Shown: positions 44,037 through 54,711 of the stretch, in pieces
Layout of the letters: every line of letters begins with the position of its first letter
Numbering within the stretch: position 1 is the stretch's first letter
Source: Vibrio fortis
GTDB taxonomy: Bacteria > Pseudomonadota > Gammaproteobacteria > Enterobacterales > Vibrionaceae
Direction of reading: 5' to 3'
Assembly (NCBI RefSeq): GCF_024347475.1
Contig: NZ_AP025487.1
Location: 1,178,001-1,242,000, forward strand
Length of the DNA stretch: 64,000 nucleotides
Translations under genes and position numbers: made by a program
Notes under the pieces: generated by a model
What the model saw: only the letters and a program-made list of their open reading frames with translations
Databases searched by the model: none
What the model was told of the DNA's origin: nothing

Positions 44037-44068
44037 AAACCCCTAGATCTTAAGTTCTAGGGGTTTTT
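44037..44068 (+). terminator. Terminator after the binding-protein gene
   Basis: AAACCCCTAGA, 8-base loop, TCTAGGGGTTT then T. 87 bases after the stop. Confidence 0.87.
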
Positions 44069-44222
44069 GTTTAGTAGCCAGGTAAACAAGGTTATAGAGG
44101 AATATATTTATTAGTTGAGCCATGTTTAAACATAACGTGTCATTTGTTTAGTGAATCCATTCACCAAAAAAATGATCTAACGGTAACATAATTGTCAATT
44201 TGCGATAATTAAATAGAACATT

Positions 44223-45842
44223 ATGCTGCTGTCTCGTTATATCAATATAAAAGTACAATTTGTTGTTCTTTTATCAATTATCTCGCTCAGTTTAGCGGCG
44301 ATAATTACCATCAATGTATTTATCCACCGTGATAATAGCCAACGACTCACCCAGTTAGAGTTAAGTTATTACCCTGCGTTAGAGCACGCCACTAAAATAA
44401 ATTCTCTGTTGCCAAATGTGCGACAGCAATTTGAAGCCGCTGTGATCATGGAAGATGAACAGGCCATCGATTACGCACGCCAAATATCCGATGATCTACA
44501 AGTTGAAGCCAATGAAGGAGCGAAGGTCCTACCTTCACAGGCTTATTCGTTTAATCAATTGTCACTTGCATTAAAGAAATACACGGAATCTGCGTATGCG
44601 CTAAGTCTGGATTTCATTAATTTAAATGACTCCTTTGACAACCTCACTGCTAGGTCAAATAAGTTAAGTGCTGAATACGATTCATTGCTCGCGTTAAGTG
44701 ATGCGTTGCGTTCTTCAGCGAGCCAAAACGTTGTTGACACTATTTTTCACTCAGAGAACGCTGCAAATGATGCTGCCCAACAATCAGTATGGCTTGGCAT
44801 TTTCTTTATCTTGTCTGTATTTGCCGTCGGCTATGCAATCTTCAAGTCCGTTATCAATTCAATATCCTTGGTAACCGAAAAAATGCAAGCCATCGCGACG
44901 GGTGATGGCGACCTGACTGTTCGTATCGATTATTCCGGTAAAGATGAAATCGCTATTTTAGTACAAAGCGTTAATCAGTTTATCGAGAAGCTTCAGGGGA
45001 TCATCGCAAGCACCTTGAGCATTGGTCAGGAGCTGGAAGTTGTTAGCGATAAGATTCGCAGTGAATCCCATCAAACCTTGGCGTTAAACAGCACTCAACG
45101 TGACCATATCGAAGAAGTTACGGAAGCGGTTAACAACATCATAGCTCTCATAGAGCAAGTTGTCGGCTTTGCATCACATGCTGATTCACAAGCACAGAAG
45201 GCGAATACAAGTGCACAAACGGGTACTCAAGTTGTATTGAAAACAAGCCAAGAAATAGAAGAGTTGGCAAGTAACATTCGTGATACGGCGACCAAATTAA
45301 AACAGCTAGACAAAAATGCGAGCAACGTTGGCTCAATATTGAGCACGATACAAAGCGTTGCGGAGCAAACCAACCTACTTGCACTAAACGCTGCCATTGA
45401 AGCCGCTCGAGCGGGTGATCATGGACGTGGCTTTGCTGTTGTTTCAGATGAAGTTCGTGTCCTAGCCAATAATACCCAGCAATCTGCAACAGAGATTAAT
45501 GCACTACTTGGTGAGCTCAAGTCTGGCTCTAATGCTGCAGTAGGTGCGATGGATCAAGGTCTTGCAAGCTCCTCTCAAGCTGTTGGAGATGCACAGAACG
45601 CAGGGGACTACCTACTAGAAATCAGCGGCCAGGTTGAGGAAATCACCGAACTTAATCGCCAAATAGCGAGTACGACTGAACATCAGGCTCGCGCTTCAAA
45701 ACAAATTCATACCCATATGGATGATTTTAGACAGTGCTCTCACCAAGTATCTCAGTCTACCGATCAATTAGAAGCTCTGAGTCACCAACTCAGTGACATC
45801 GTTACAGAGCTAAGCAAATCAACTTCACAATTCAAAGTATAA
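44223..45842 (+). CDS. Methyl-accepting chemotaxis protein
   Basis: Chemoreceptor of 539 residues. TM1 is about residues 12-32, then a helical periplasmic domain of about 155 residues (4HB-like: [30 protein letters not shown]), TM2 about 190-210, HAMP, and the MA signalling hairpin with the conserved tip [38 protein letters not shown]. No C-terminal pentapeptide for CheR/CheB tethering. Its stop is 13 bases from the porin-like gene, so the two form an operon. The ligand is unknown; both the orphan binding protein upstream and the small binding protein at 47117 are candidates for partners. Confidence 0.93.
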   Translation: MLLSRYINIKVQFVVLLSIISLSLAAIITINVFIHRDNSQRLTQLELSYYPALEHATKINSLLPNVRQQFEAAVIMEDEQAIDYARQISDDLQVEANEGAKVLPSQAYSFNQLSLALKKYTESAYALSLDFINLNDSFDNLTARSNKLSAEYDSLLALSDALRSSASQNVVDTIFHSENAANDAAQQSVWLGIFFILSVFAVGYAIFKSVINSISLVTEKMQAIATGDGDLTVRIDYSGKDEIAILVQSVNQFIEKLQGIIASTLSIGQELEVVSDKIRSESHQTLALNSTQRDHIEEVTEAVNNIIALIEQVVGFASHADSQAQKANTSAQTGTQVVLKTSQEIEELASNIRDTATKLKQLDKNASNVGSILSTIQSVAEQTNLLALNAAIEAARAGDHGRGFAVVSDEVRVLANNTQQSATEINALLGELKSGSNAAVGAMDQGLASSSQAVGDAQNAGDYLLEISGQVEEITELNRQIASTTEHQARASKQIHTHMDDFRQCSHQVSQSTDQLEALSHQLSDIVTELSKSTSQFKV

Positions 45843-45854
45843 CGGAGAACAATA

Positions 45855-47105
45855 ATGACTAACTCCCCATTTCGCTTATTGCCTGTAGCAGTAGCGCTTG
45901 CGACGTCGTTCGCAACACATGCTGCAGATGAGCAAAAATTGGCAGAGCTAGAGAAAAAGGTCGCGATCCTTGAAGCGAAAGAACAAAACTCAATTGCTGA
46001 TAAATTTAGTTTCAATGGCTTCGCGTCTTTAAACATGCAATTAGGTAATCAAAACCATGGTTTTATGAAGTCGGAAAACAAAGTGCGTTTTGATGAAGGT
46101 TCTTTGTTCGGTTTACAAGGTGAGTTCGAAGTCAACGATTCAACTTCAGCAGTAGTTCAAATGGTCGCTCGTGGTAATAAAAAAGAGAACTGGTCTCCAG
46201 ATATAGAGTGGGCATTCCTAAGCCACAAAGTGACACCTAACTTGACGGTTCGCGGCGGTAAGCTGCGTTTGCCACTGTTTATGTACTCTGACTACTTAGA
46301 AGTTGGTTATGCGCAAGTTGGCGTGAGAGTTCCTAATGAAGTATACGGCTCAGTGGTTTTAACCTCTCTTACAGGTGGTGACTTCATTTACGATATGGAA
46401 CTGGAAGACAGCACGCTTTCATTCCAAGGCTTTGCTGGCTCACAGAAGCTGTCGGCATCAAAGCATAGCTACAACGCTGATACTCAGTTTGATGACATCG
46501 CTGGTGGTGTAGTGAATTGGACTGATGATACTTGGACGCTCCGTGCCGTGTACGCTCAGTCGGTGATTAGCTCTTCTACAAACTGGAATGAAAACAACCA
46601 GTCAGTGCTAAATTCAACGTTTGATGATGACAAAGCTAAGTTCTATGGTGTGGGTGGTCGATACGAAAATGGCAATCTAATGCTGGTTTCTGAAGTCACT
46701 CGCACAACTGTTGAAGGTTTTTACTACGACGTGGATGCTGCTTACCTAACAGCGGCATACCGTCTGGATGAAGTAACGCCATATGTGACAGTTTCACATA
46801 TGGAAACACAGGACGATGACGAGAGAAATGCAACGGCAAACCGTCAGCTTGCAAATCTACTTCAAAATCCTAGTAGCATCCAAGCTCGATACGCATACGG
46901 CTCCGCGAAAGCGCTGGCTGATAAGCTAAACACACAACGCACTACCTATAGCATTGGTGCGCGTTGGGACTTCTTACCAAATATTGCGCTAAAAGGTGAC
47001 ATTAGCTATCTAACTGGCTTTGGTTCAACCTATGGTGGCGTGGCATCGGAATATAAAAACGACGACAACATCTTGTACACAATAAAAGTTGACGCAGTAT
47101 TTTAA
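45855..47105 (+). CDS. Outer-membrane porin-like beta-barrel protein
   Basis: 416 residues. Signal peptide ends SFATHAADE (about residue 24). Residues 25-48 form a short coiled coil (EQKLAELEKKVAILEAKEQN), as in trimeric porins with periplasmic helices. The rest is alternating amphipathic strands (FNGFASLNMQLGN, SLFGLQGEFEV, LTVRGGKLRLPLFMYS) ending in aromatic Phe (KVDAVF), the outer-membrane assembly signal. GGAG precedes the ATG. Operon with the chemoreceptor before it and the small binding protein after it. Substrate not known. Confidence 0.8.
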   Translation: MTNSPFRLLPVAVALATSFATHAADEQKLAELEKKVAILEAKEQNSIADKFSFNGFASLNMQLGNQNHGFMKSENKVRFDEGSLFGLQGEFEVNDSTSAVVQMVARGNKKENWSPDIEWAFLSHKVTPNLTVRGGKLRLPLFMYSDYLEVGYAQVGVRVPNEVYGSVVLTSLTGGDFIYDMELEDSTLSFQGFAGSQKLSASKHSYNADTQFDDIAGGVVNWTDDTWTLRAVYAQSVISSSTNWNENNQSVLNSTFDDDKAKFYGVGGRYENGNLMLVSEVTRTTVEGFYYDVDAAYLTAAYRLDEVTPYVTVSHMETQDDDERNATANRQLANLLQNPSSIQARYAYGSAKALADKLNTQRTTYSIGARWDFLPNIALKGDISYLTGFGSTYGGVASEYKNDDNILYTIKVDAVF

Positions 47106-47116
47106 GGAAGAGAGTC

Positions 47117-47512
47117 ATGTTGAAAAAAACATTAGTAGCAGCTGCTCTTCTTAGCAGCGTAAACGCGTTCGCAGGTATAGTTGTGGTCGGAAGCCCTTCG
47201 ATGAGCGAACTTGATGCATCGACAGTGAAGAAGTTGTATTTAGGTAAGGCTAAATCGCTTCAAATTGAAGCCGTAGAGTTGGAGGATGGACACCCAATGA
47301 AAAGTGAGTTCCACCAAGCCATCACTCAAAAGACAGAAGCACAATTACAAGCATACTGGGCTAAACGAGTATTTACAGGTAAAGGCCAACCACCTAAAGC
47401 GGTAGGGCAGGAAAGTCTAGCAAAAGATATGGTTGCTAGTTCTTCGAATACGATTGCTTATATCGATGAATCTTTGGTTGATAGCTCTGTTAAAGTCATC
47501 TTAAAACTCTAG
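47117..47512 (+). CDS. Small periplasmic PstS-like binding protein (131 aa)
   Basis: Signal peptide MLKKTLVAAALLSSVNAFA, then GIVVVGSPSMSELDASTVKKLYLGKAKSLQIEAVELEDGHPMKSEFHQAI, TEAQLQAYWAKRVFTGKGQPPKAVG and SSSNTIAYIDES. This is the short, one-lobe form of the PBP-like (phosphate-binding PstS-related) family. GGAAGAGA precedes the ATG, 11 bases after the porin stop. Similar small proteins occur next to porins in marine bacteria. As it is only about half the size of PstS, transport is unlikely; a sensory or sequestration role with the porin and chemoreceptor is more plausible. Confidence 0.8.
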   Translation: MLKKTLVAAALLSSVNAFAGIVVVGSPSMSELDASTVKKLYLGKAKSLQIEAVELEDGHPMKSEFHQAITQKTEAQLQAYWAKRVFTGKGQPPKAVGQESLAKDMVASSSNTIAYIDESLVDSSVKVILKL

Positions 47513-47520
47513 ATTTATAT

Positions 47521-47543
47521 GTGGCGCTCAACATGAGCGCCAC
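47521..47543 (+). terminator. Probable terminator of the chemoreceptor-porin operon
   Basis: GTGGCGCTC, loop AACAT, GAGCGCCAC, then TCTTA. Strong stem, weak T run. Confidence 0.62.
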
Positions 47544-47794
47544 TCTTACATTAGCTTACGTACGGCTAGCGGCTCTTACTGAACCCTTACATGATATCGC
47601 AAACTTCTATGTTATTGTTTGTTTGAGTAATTACTCAGTTCGATCTAGTTACATTTCAAGAACACCTATTAATTGTAGCCTTCATCTTGCCGGTTATTTA
47701 GCAGTGTCCTAAATGTGTTTGTTCCATATTGAGATTGTTTATTCGAGTTATAAGATGTGTTGTATATGTAAACAAGCGGGTGGAATACAATCTG

Positions 47795-48376
47795 ATGCCA
47801 AATGAGAAAAGAGAAGAAATATTAAATTCAGCAGAAAAATTATTTATTTCTCAGCCTTATAATAAAGTATCAATTCGCTCTATTGCAAAGTCAGCAGGAG
47901 TAAGTCCTGCATTAATTCTGTATTACTTCAATAATAAAGAACAGCTTTTTGATCAGCTCATTGAAGAGCATACGAATCGTTTTGAAGAACAATTTTCAAA
48001 GTACCAAAGAGCAGAAGGGGTTCAACTACAACAGTTAATCTCTGAGCTTATTGATTTTTGGGAAAGCGCACCCAATGTTTTTTTGTTTTTTACTCTCGGT
48101 GGCAGTTCGTTTAATCACGAAAATGTACAGAGACTAAAAGAATCAAAGTTTGGCTTCATCTATCACAAAACCCTTGAAAACCTCCTTTATTTAGTTGATG
48201 GCTGTAACGAATCCAACTTTCATTATTACCAAATGTTGATGAACTCACTGGTTTCTCAACCTTATTTAGAGTCAAGGAAGAAGAAACTTAATTCTGAAAG
48301 CTCAAATTTTAATTTAAATCAATATCAGGAAGTGATAGCGAACTTACTAAAGAACGAAAGTAGCTATTCATATTAA
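47795..48376 (+). CDS. TetR/AcrR-family regulator
   Basis: 193 residues from the ATG at 47795 (MPNEKREEILNSAEKLF); the longer frame to 47729 has no family support. The HTH is SIRSIAKSAGVSPALILYYFNNKEQLFDQLI (residues about 26-56), the standard TetR motif. The C-terminal ligand domain (FWESAPNVFLFFTLGGSSFNHENVQRL) is not specific. It stands between the chemoreceptor operon and the symporter gene, in neither operon; the target is unknown. Sequence around it is more AT rich than its neighbours. Confidence 0.88.
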   Translation: MPNEKREEILNSAEKLFISQPYNKVSIRSIAKSAGVSPALILYYFNNKEQLFDQLIEEHTNRFEEQFSKYQRAEGVQLQQLISELIDFWESAPNVFLFFTLGGSSFNHENVQRLKESKFGFIYHKTLENLLYLVDGCNESNFHYYQMLMNSLVSQPYLESRKKKLNSESSNFNLNQYQEVIANLLKNESSYSY

Positions 48377-48443
48377 GCCACTTCGAATGGCAAGGCGCAA
48401 AATCTATTAAAGTCGTTCTCGCAAAGCTCTTCTATAGAAAACG

Positions 48444-48470
48444 AAAAAGCCACTCATTGAGTGGCTTTTT
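48444..48470. terminator. Bidirectional terminator between TetR and symporter genes
   Basis: AAAAAGCCACTC, loop ATT, GAGTGGCTTTTT: 12 pairs, between convergent genes. Confidence 0.88.
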
Positions 48471-48490
48471 GCTTATCGATGGAATCGAAA

Positions 48491-49744
48491 TTACGCTTGC
48501 TGCTTCTGTAGCTCAGCTTCTTTCTCTTCGTCTTTGATCAGAGAGTCAACGATTACTGCACATGCTGCATCACCAGTGATGTTCAGCGCTGTACGAATCA
48601 TGTCGAAGATACGGTCAAGAGCGAACAGTAGTGGTAGACCTTCGATTGGAATACCAGCCGCTAGCAGTACTGCTACAACTAGGAATGATGGACCTGGAAC
48701 ACCAGCTTGACCGACAGCGCCAAGAGTTGATGTTACGATGATTGCGATGTACGCGCCCATTGATAGGTCGATGTTGAATAGTTGTGCAAAGAAGATAGCA
48801 ACTAGGCCGTAGTAAATCGCATTACCAGACATGTTGATCGTTGCGCCTAGAGGCAGAACGAATGATGCCGTTGAGTTACGAACACCTAGCTCGTTCTCTA
48901 CTGTATCCATAGTTACAGGTAGAGTTGCCATTGAAGAGGCTGTTGAAAGCGCAACTGCTTGAGGCTTCTTCATTGCTGTCAGGAATTTCTTCGCTGATGT
49001 CTTTGTGAAGATTTGAATCATCAGTGGGTAAGCAACGAAGCCAAATACTAGGATTGCAGCAACGTAAACAACGAATAGCTTGAACACAACCATTAGTGCG
49101 CCGAAACCAAACGTACCAACCGCTTCAGCCATTAGGCCAAATACGCCAAGAGGAGCGATGATCATTACTTTGTTGATCATCCAAACCATAGCGTCAACGA
49201 TCGCATTTACACCGTTGATGATTGGCTCACGCTTCTCTTTCGCTTGCTTAGAGATTGCGATACCAAAGAATAGGCAGAATACAAGGATTTGAAGAATGTT
49301 TGCTTCGTTTAAAGACTGGAAAACGTTGGTTGGGATCATACCAGTGATGGTAGCCCAGAAAGTTGGAAGTTCGCCTTTCGATGCATACTCAGATGAGAAC
49401 ATACCTTCAACACCAGAAACGTCGATACCGCGTCCTGGTTCGAATACTTCACCCATGATCAATGCAAGGGCAACAGCCAGTGCAGAAGTCATTGCAAAGT
49501 AACCCAAAGTAGTGATACCTACTTTACCTGCTGATGAGCTATTACCTAGGCCAGCTGCACCAGAGATCAGTGCAACAGCTACCAATGGGATAACCAGCAT
49601 CTTGATCAAATTAATAAAGATCGCACCTAGAGGAGCGAACATGGTTGCGCTCTCGCCCATCATGGCACCCACTACAGTACCTACGATCATAGCAATAACG
49701 ACTTGAATGCCGATATTGCCTAGTAAACTCTTTTCTTTTAACAC
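48491..49744 (-). CDS. Dicarboxylate/amino acid:cation symporter (DAACS family)
   Basis: Na+ or H+ symporter for glutamate, aspartate or C4-dicarboxylates, 417 residues. The family signatures are FINLIKMLVIPLVAVALISGAAGLG, the serine-rich STASSMATLPVT re-entrant loop, LPLGATINMSGNAIYYGL and ALDRIFDMIRTALNITGDAACAVIV. It starts at GTG 49744 with AGAGG at 49753-49757; the frame runs to 49810 without a better site. Substrate class can not be set: the TALNITGD motif is shared by several subgroups. A PurR-like palindrome lies in the upstream gap, which fits an aspartate or glutamate importer. Confidence 0.9.
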   Translation of the reverse strand: MLKEKSLLGNIGIQVVIAMIVGTVVGAMMGESATMFAPLGAIFINLIKMLVIPLVAVALISGAAGLGNSSSAGKVGITTLGYFAMTSALAVALALIMGEVFEPGRGIDVSGVEGMFSSEYASKGELPTFWATITGMIPTNVFQSLNEANILQILVFCLFFGIAISKQAKEKREPIINGVNAIVDAMVWMINKVMIIAPLGVFGLMAEAVGTFGFGALMVVFKLFVVYVAAILVFGFVAYPLMIQIFTKTSAKKFLTAMKKPQAVALSTASSMATLPVTMDTVENELGVRNSTASFVLPLGATINMSGNAIYYGLVAIFFAQLFNIDLSMGAYIAIIVTSTLGAVGQAGVPGPSFLVVAVLLAAGIPIEGLPLLFALDRIFDMIRTALNITGDAACAVIVDSLIKDEEKEAELQKQQA

Positions 49745-50219
49745 TTCCGTTACCTCTGTGCTACAAAATGTAAAATTCCTAGAACTACATGCCAATGTAC
49801 GTCGTACCATTGGATGAATATTTCGTGAAGAGTTTTACACGTATCTGTTACATTTATCAATATGAGCAGGGATGAAAGTCCGTCAAAATACGTGACGAGA
49901 ATGTTGTTTGGCGATCTTTTGCACTAAAGCAAACGTTTGCTTTGGTTTTTTGAAGTAATGCTATTTGTTTAATTTATAAAACCATTACAGGTGTGTGTTT
50001 TGTGAATGCTTTCAAACTTCGGTACCTGACACACGTTTATTAACATTTGCTTTTCATTTTTGCGCTTTTTTTACTCGTTATGGTTCGAGGAGATGCCAGC
50101 ATGTTTGTTGTGCGAAATTTAGCCTGAACTATGCTTAAGGTATCGAGTTATTACCAAGATGTTACCTCTGCGCTTTCAATAAAACGTCTATCTAGCATCT
50201 CAGTTGTAAGGAGAGAGGC
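49745..50219. other. 475-base divergent gap between the symporter and nfeD genes
   Basis: No ORF with a ribosome site. Holds the PurR-like palindrome (49926-49943) and, presumably, promoters for both directions. The nfeD side ends in AAGGAGAGAG just before its ATG. Confidence 0.6.
49926..49943. promoter_or_regulatory. PurR/LacI-type palindrome
   Basis: AAAGCAAACGTTTGCTTT, a perfect 18-base dyad. Its core GCAAACGTTTGC is that of PurR operators. It lies 182 bases upstream of the symporter start and 277 from nfeD. Confidence 0.58.
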
Positions 50220-51638
50220 ATGACTTTTATATTAAAGTGCCTGTTTGCGTTTCTTCTGCTGTTCAGCTCTGCATTTTCTCAAGCTGATGAGGTTTGGGTT
50301 ATAGAGGTGAATGGAGGCATAGGTCCTGCGACCAGTGATTACCTCACGAGAGAAATAGAACAAGCTCATGATGAGCAAGCCAAGCTCGTCATATTGAAAA
50401 TGAACACGCCCGGCGGGTTGGACTCGTCAATGCGTGACATTATTCGATCTATTACCACTTCACCAATTCCGATCGCGACTTGGGTTGGTCCTGCAGGGTC
50501 GCGAGCCGCCAGTGCCGGAACCTATATTTTACTCGCCAGCCATATCGCTTCTATGGCACCCGGAACGAATCTAGGCGCCGCTACACCGGTATCTCTTGGT
50601 GGCGGGAAAGCGCCTTCTGATCCTCTATCCCCGCAAGATGACTCGAATCAAGACGATAAAGCGAATGAGAGCGAGCAGGGTGATATAAACCAAGAGAACT
50701 CTGAACAAGTAAAAGCCACGACGGCGATGGAGAAGAAAGTCATTAATGATGCTGCTGCTTATATTGTGAGTTTGGCTAAACTGCATAATCGCAATGAAGA
50801 GTGGGCAGAGAAGGCAGTTAGAGAAGCCGCGAGTTTGGACTCTGAAAATGCACTTGCCCTTAACGTGATTGATTTCATGGCGAGTGATTTACCGCAATTA
50901 ATCGAGATGACCAATGGACGTAATGTCACTATTAATGGTGTGAGTCAGGAAATACAGCTGAACGACGTTGCCTTTGTAGAACGTGAGCAAGATTGGCGCT
51001 TTAGTTTACTCTCGGTGATCACCAACCCGAATGTGGCTTACATTCTCATGCTTATAGGCATCTACGGTTTGCTTCTCGAATTTTATAATCCCGGAGTGGG
51101 TCTGCCGGGCGTACTTGGGGGTATTTGCTTGCTGTTAGCGATGTACTCTTTGCAAATGCTGCCTGTCAGTTACGCTGGACTTGCGTTAATACTGCTCGGG
51201 ATTGCTCTGATGATTGCTGAAGCTTTCAGTCCAAGCTTCGGTATTTTCGGTTTAGGTGGTGTAGCGGCGTTTTCACTTGGCTCAATCATGTTGATGGATA
51301 CTGAGGTACCGGGTTATCAAATTGCTCTGCCATTAATCATCGGTATTAGTTTGTTCTCTGTCGCGTTTATTGTAATGACAATATCTATGTTAGTTCGAGT
51401 GAGGAACAAACCTGTCACAACAGGGATGGAAGCGGTTGTGGGGGAAACTGGCAAAGTGGTTAGCGGTTTCCCTGGCTCTGGAAGAGTTTTAGTTGAAGGA
51501 GAAATCTGGCAAGCCAAATGTGCCAGTGAACTGCAAGTAGGACAGAGCATTAGAGTCACTAAGCTAGACGGGCTTTTGTTAGATGTAGAAGCGTTGGACG
51601 TTGAAGACCATGTTGGAGGATCGTCGACTAAGTCTTGA
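50220..51638 (+). CDS. NfeD1-type membrane serine protease (ClpP-like) with NfeD domain
   Basis: 472 residues. Signal sequence 1-22, then a ClpP-class protease domain with the serine in [12 protein letters not shown] (Ser98) and the lysine in [10 protein letters not shown] (about Lys172), the Ser-Lys dyad described for PH1510. A low-complexity Asp/Gln/Asn/Ser insert (residues about 135-165) interrupts the domain. Four or five transmembrane helices follow (about residues 268-390), then the OB-fold NfeD domain ([29 protein letters not shown]). GGAGAG precedes the ATG. It pairs with the slipin gene that follows, the usual partnership in which slipin is a substrate or anchor. Confidence 0.92.
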   Translation: MTFILKCLFAFLLLFSSAFSQADEVWVIEVNGGIGPATSDYLTREIEQAHDEQAKLVILKMNTPGGLDSSMRDIIRSITTSPIPIATWVGPAGSRAASAGTYILLASHIASMAPGTNLGAATPVSLGGGKAPSDPLSPQDDSNQDDKANESEQGDINQENSEQVKATTAMEKKVINDAAAYIVSLAKLHNRNEEWAEKAVREAASLDSENALALNVIDFMASDLPQLIEMTNGRNVTINGVSQEIQLNDVAFVEREQDWRFSLLSVITNPNVAYILMLIGIYGLLLEFYNPGVGLPGVLGGICLLLAMYSLQMLPVSYAGLALILLGIALMIAEAFSPSFGIFGLGGVAAFSLGSIMLMDTEVPGYQIALPLIIGISLFSVAFIVMTISMLVRVRNKPVTTGMEAVVGETGKVVSGFPGSGRVLVEGEIWQAKCASELQVGQSIRVTKLDGLLLDVEALDVEDHVGGSSTKS

Positions 51639-51708
51639 TATCTGCAATACCAAGCTCGACGACTTAGTTGAAATCTCCTTCGTTATCGTTACCAGTAAGG
51701 GGGCGGTT

Positions 51709-52506
51709 ATGTTTATACACACAATAGGTATTGTTGTTGTGCTCGTTATCTTATTAATAGCGAGCATGTTTAAAGTGCTGCGCGAGTACGAGCGTGCAGT
51801 GGTCTTTTTCCTCGGGCGTTTTTATCGCGTCAAAGGGCCGGGTCTGATCGTCATCATCCCGTTTATCCAACAAATCGTAAGGGTCGATCTACGAACCATC
51901 GTCTTGGATGTCCCTACACAAGATTTGATCACCAGAGACAACGTGTCGGTGAAGGTGAATGCCGTGGTCTATTTCCGCGTATTAGATCCTAAGATGGCGA
52001 TCAACAATGTTGAGAACTATCTGGAAGCGACAAGCCAACTCTCTCAAACGACGCTGCGTTCGGTGCTAGGGCAGCATGAGTTGGATGAGCTTTTATCAGA
52101 GCGGGAAGAACTCAACAAAGACCTTCAAGCGATATTGGATCAGCACACCGACAATTGGGGCATCAAAATAGCCAATGTAGAAATTAAACATGTCGACCTT
52201 GATGACAGCATGGTGAGAGCGCTCGCTAAGCAGGCGGAAGCAGAACGTGCTCGTCGTGCTAAGGTGATACATGCCACGGGTGAGCTGGAAGCATCGACTA
52301 AGCTCCAAGAAGCAGCAGATGTATTGAATAAGTCACCGAATGCGATTCAATTGCGATATATGCAGACGTTAACAGAAGTGGCGAACGAGAGAACCACAAC
52401 GATTGTGTTTCCAATGCCAGTCGACTTAGTGGACAAAATTACCGATCCCCTTAAAGCAACACTGAATGAAGCCGCTATTAAAAAGGCGATGAAATCTGAC
52501 GACTAG
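51709..52506 (+). CDS. Slipin (stomatin/prohibitin SPFH family)
   Basis: 265 residues. One N-terminal membrane helix ([16 protein letters not shown]), then the SPFH core ([60 protein letters not shown]) and a coiled-coil stretch with [18 protein letters not shown] and [11 protein letters not shown] at the end. AAGGGGG seven bases before ATG 51709 fixes the start; an in-frame TTG at 51601 overlaps nfeD and is not used. Likely forms membrane microdomains with the NfeD protease. Confidence 0.93.
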   Translation: MFIHTIGIVVVLVILLIASMFKVLREYERAVVFFLGRFYRVKGPGLIVIIPFIQQIVRVDLRTIVLDVPTQDLITRDNVSVKVNAVVYFRVLDPKMAINNVENYLEATSQLSQTTLRSVLGQHELDELLSEREELNKDLQAILDQHTDNWGIKIANVEIKHVDLDDSMVRALAKQAEAERARRAKVIHATGELEASTKLQEAADVLNKSPNAIQLRYMQTLTEVANERTTTIVFPMPVDLVDKITDPLKATLNEAAIKKAMKSDD

Positions 52507-52549
52507 TTGCTTAGCGGTAAGAGAAAAAATACGTGTTGAGAATAACGAA

Positions 52550-52575
52550 AAAAGCGCCCAAAGTCGGGCGCTTTT
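52550..52575. terminator. Bidirectional terminator between slipin and trpA
   Basis: AAAAGCGCCC, loop AAAGTC, GGGCGCTTTT. Ends both the nfeD-slipin unit and the trp operon. Confidence 0.87.
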
Positions 52576-52608
52576 GCTTGTTAAAGGGGGGTTAACCAAT
52601 ACTGGCGA

Positions 52609-53415
52609 CTACTTTTGTGTTGCCGCTTTCATTGGTGTGATGAACTCAGCCAGCTTCTCAAGCATTAGCTCTGGTTGCTCAATATTCTGCTCGATGATCT
52701 TAACAACCGCTGAACCAGAAATAGCACCTGCAGCGCCTGCTTCAATCGCTTCTTTCACTTGCTCAGGTGCTGAAATACCAAAACCGAGTAGTGCTGGTGG
52801 CGCGTTGAATTGGTTTAGGCGATCAAGCATGTGTCCAACTGGCATGTTTGCTTTTGTCTCTGCACCCGTTACACCGGCACGTGATAGTAGGTAAGTGTAG
52901 CCACCGCCAAGCTCAGCCACTTGCTTCAGTGTCTCATCGCTTGCCGTTGGTGGTGCGATGAAGATAGGGTGAATTCCGAACTTCTCTGCAGCCGCAACAA
53001 ACTCTGCGCTCTCGTTAGTTGGAACGTCAGCAATCAGAACAGAATCGATACCAGCTTTTGAACAGCGCTCGTAGAAGTCTTCAATACCGCGGGAGTAGAC
53101 AAGGTTTGCATACATTAGAAGGCCGATAGGCAAATCTGGGTACTTCGCTCGAATCTTACCAATCTGCTCAAAACAGATATCTGGGGTAGCACCTGAATCT
53201 AGCGCACGAATGTTTGCACCTTGGATGGTTGGGCCATCTGCCAGCGGATCCGAGAATGGAATGCCTAGCTCTAGTGCGTCAGCACCAGCTTCGACTAAGG
53301 TTTCCATAATCTTGTAAGACTGCTCTGCGTTTGGATCGCAAACCGTTACGAACGGTACAAATGCGCCTTGGTTTTTATCGTTTAGGCGCGCAAACATCTT
53401 CTCATAACGGTTCAT
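52609..53415 (-). CDS. trpA: Tryptophan synthase alpha chain
   Basis: Cleaves indole-3-glycerol phosphate to indole, which passes to TrpB. 268 residues. Signature [20 protein letters not shown] with the catalytic Asp, [12 protein letters not shown] (Glu/Asp region), [21 protein letters not shown] and the phosphate loop [14 protein letters not shown] are all present. Its ATG overlaps the trpB stop (TAATG), so the two are translationally coupled and made in equal amounts. Confidence 0.97.
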   Translation of the reverse strand: MNRYEKMFARLNDKNQGAFVPFVTVCDPNAEQSYKIMETLVEAGADALELGIPFSDPLADGPTIQGANIRALDSGATPDICFEQIGKIRAKYPDLPIGLLMYANLVYSRGIEDFYERCSKAGIDSVLIADVPTNESAEFVAAAEKFGIHPIFIAPPTASDETLKQVAELGGGYTYLLSRAGVTGAETKANMPVGHMLDRLNQFNAPPALLGFGISAPEQVKEAIEAGAAGAISGSAVVKIIEQNIEQPELMLEKLAEFITPMKAATQK

Positions 53416-54605
53416 TAGATAGCTCCTTTTTCTTCTAAGATGGCGTGTACGGTGAAGATGTCTTTGTCACCACGACCTGATAGGTTAACAACTAGAAGTT
53501 GTTCTTTTTCTGGGTTCTCACGAGCCATTTTCAGTGCGTGTGCTAGTGCGTGAGAAGATTCAAGCGCAGGGATGATACCTTCGTTGCGCGCGATCTCTTG
53601 GAAAGCTTCTAGTGCTTCATCGTCGGTTACGTTGTCGTATTCTGCACGGCCAATCGCATTAAGGTGCGCGTGTTGAGGGCCAACAGATGGGAAGTCTAGA
53701 CCTGCTGATACCGAGTAAGACTCTTCAACCTGACCGTTAGAGTCTTGCATTAGTGGCGCTTTCATACCAAAGAAGATGCCCGTTTTACCGTGTTTAAGCG
53801 GTGCACCGTGCTGGTCGGTGTCGATACCTTTACCTGCTGGCTCAACACCGATTAGGCGAACGCTCTCTTCTTCGATGAAATCAGCAAACATACCGATTGC
53901 GTTTGAACCGCCACCTACACAAGCGATAACCGCATCAGGTAGGCGACCTTCACGAGCTAGGATTTGATTCTTAGTCTCTTCGCCAATCATACGTTGGAAA
54001 TCACGAACGATAGTTGGGAATGGGTGAGGACCTGCAGCGGTACCTAGTAGGTAGTGCGCGTCTTCGTAAGTTGCAGACCAGTCACGTAGCGCTTCGTTAC
54101 ATGCATCTTTTAGGGTTGCAGAACCTGAGTGCACAGGGATAACCTCTGCACCCATTAGCTTCATACGGAATACGTTCGGGCTTTGACGCTCAACGTCTTT
54201 TGCACCCATGTAAACGCGACACTTAAGACCAAGCAGTGCACAAGCCAGCGCTGTTGCTACACCGTGTTGACCTGCGCCAGTTTCAGCGATGATCTCTTCT
54301 TTACCCATACGCTTTGCAAGCAGAGCTTGACCAAGCACTTGGTTGGTTTTGTGCGCACCACCGTGAAGTAGGTCTTCACGTTTTAGATACAGTTTAGTTT
54401 TTGTACCTTTCGTTAGGTTACGAGTAAGCGTCAGCGCCGTTGGACGGCCAGCGTACTCTTGAAGCAGCGTCATGAACTCACTGCGGAATTCTGGGTCAGC
54501 TTGAGCGTCGATAAACGCTTGTTCCAGTTGCTCTAGGGCTGGCACTAGAATCTGCGGTACGTATTGACCACCGTATTCACCAAAGTAGGCATCAAGTTTA
54601 GCCAT
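53415..54605 (-). CDS. trpB: Tryptophan synthase beta chain
   Basis: PLP enzyme joining indole to serine. 396 residues. The Schiff-base lysine is in [11 protein letters not shown], the Glu in AETGAGQHG, and the phosphate loop in [12 protein letters not shown], with SGRGDKD near the C-terminus. A 141-base gap with two hairpins separates it from trpCF, the only large gap inside the operon. Confidence 0.97.
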   Translation of the reverse strand: MAKLDAYFGEYGGQYVPQILVPALEQLEQAFIDAQADPEFRSEFMTLLQEYAGRPTALTLTRNLTKGTKTKLYLKREDLLHGGAHKTNQVLGQALLAKRMGKEEIIAETGAGQHGVATALACALLGLKCRVYMGAKDVERQSPNVFRMKLMGAEVIPVHSGSATLKDACNEALRDWSATYEDAHYLLGTAAGPHPFPTIVRDFQRMIGEETKNQILAREGRLPDAVIACVGGGSNAIGMFADFIEEESVRLIGVEPAGKGIDTDQHGAPLKHGKTGIFFGMKAPLMQDSNGQVEESYSVSAGLDFPSVGPQHAHLNAIGRAEYDNVTDDEALEAFQEIARNEGIIPALESSHALAHALKMARENPEKEQLLVVNLSGRGDKDIFTVHAILEEKGAI

Positions 54606-54626
54606 CGTGTTATTCCTTCAATTTGC

Positions 54627-54711
54627 TTGGTATGTCTGCATACCAATATCTTTAATCGTGTAGAGCACCTCAATGCAATGCTCTGAAATAGGGTCTGTAG
54701 TCTGTCTACAG
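54627..54711 (-). other. Two hairpins in the trpCF-trpB gap
   Basis: TTGGTATG, loop TCTG, CATACCAA (54627-54646), and CTGTAG, loop TCTGT, CTACAG (54695-54711), given in plus-strand sequence. The first lies 22 bases before the trpB ATG. No T run, so processing sites, stabilisers or an internal promoter are more likely than termination. Confidence 0.45.

Noticed and set aside
47521..47712. 63-codon plus-strand ORF after the small binding protein
   Set aside because: Starts inside a hairpin terminator, no ribosome site, no recognisable features.
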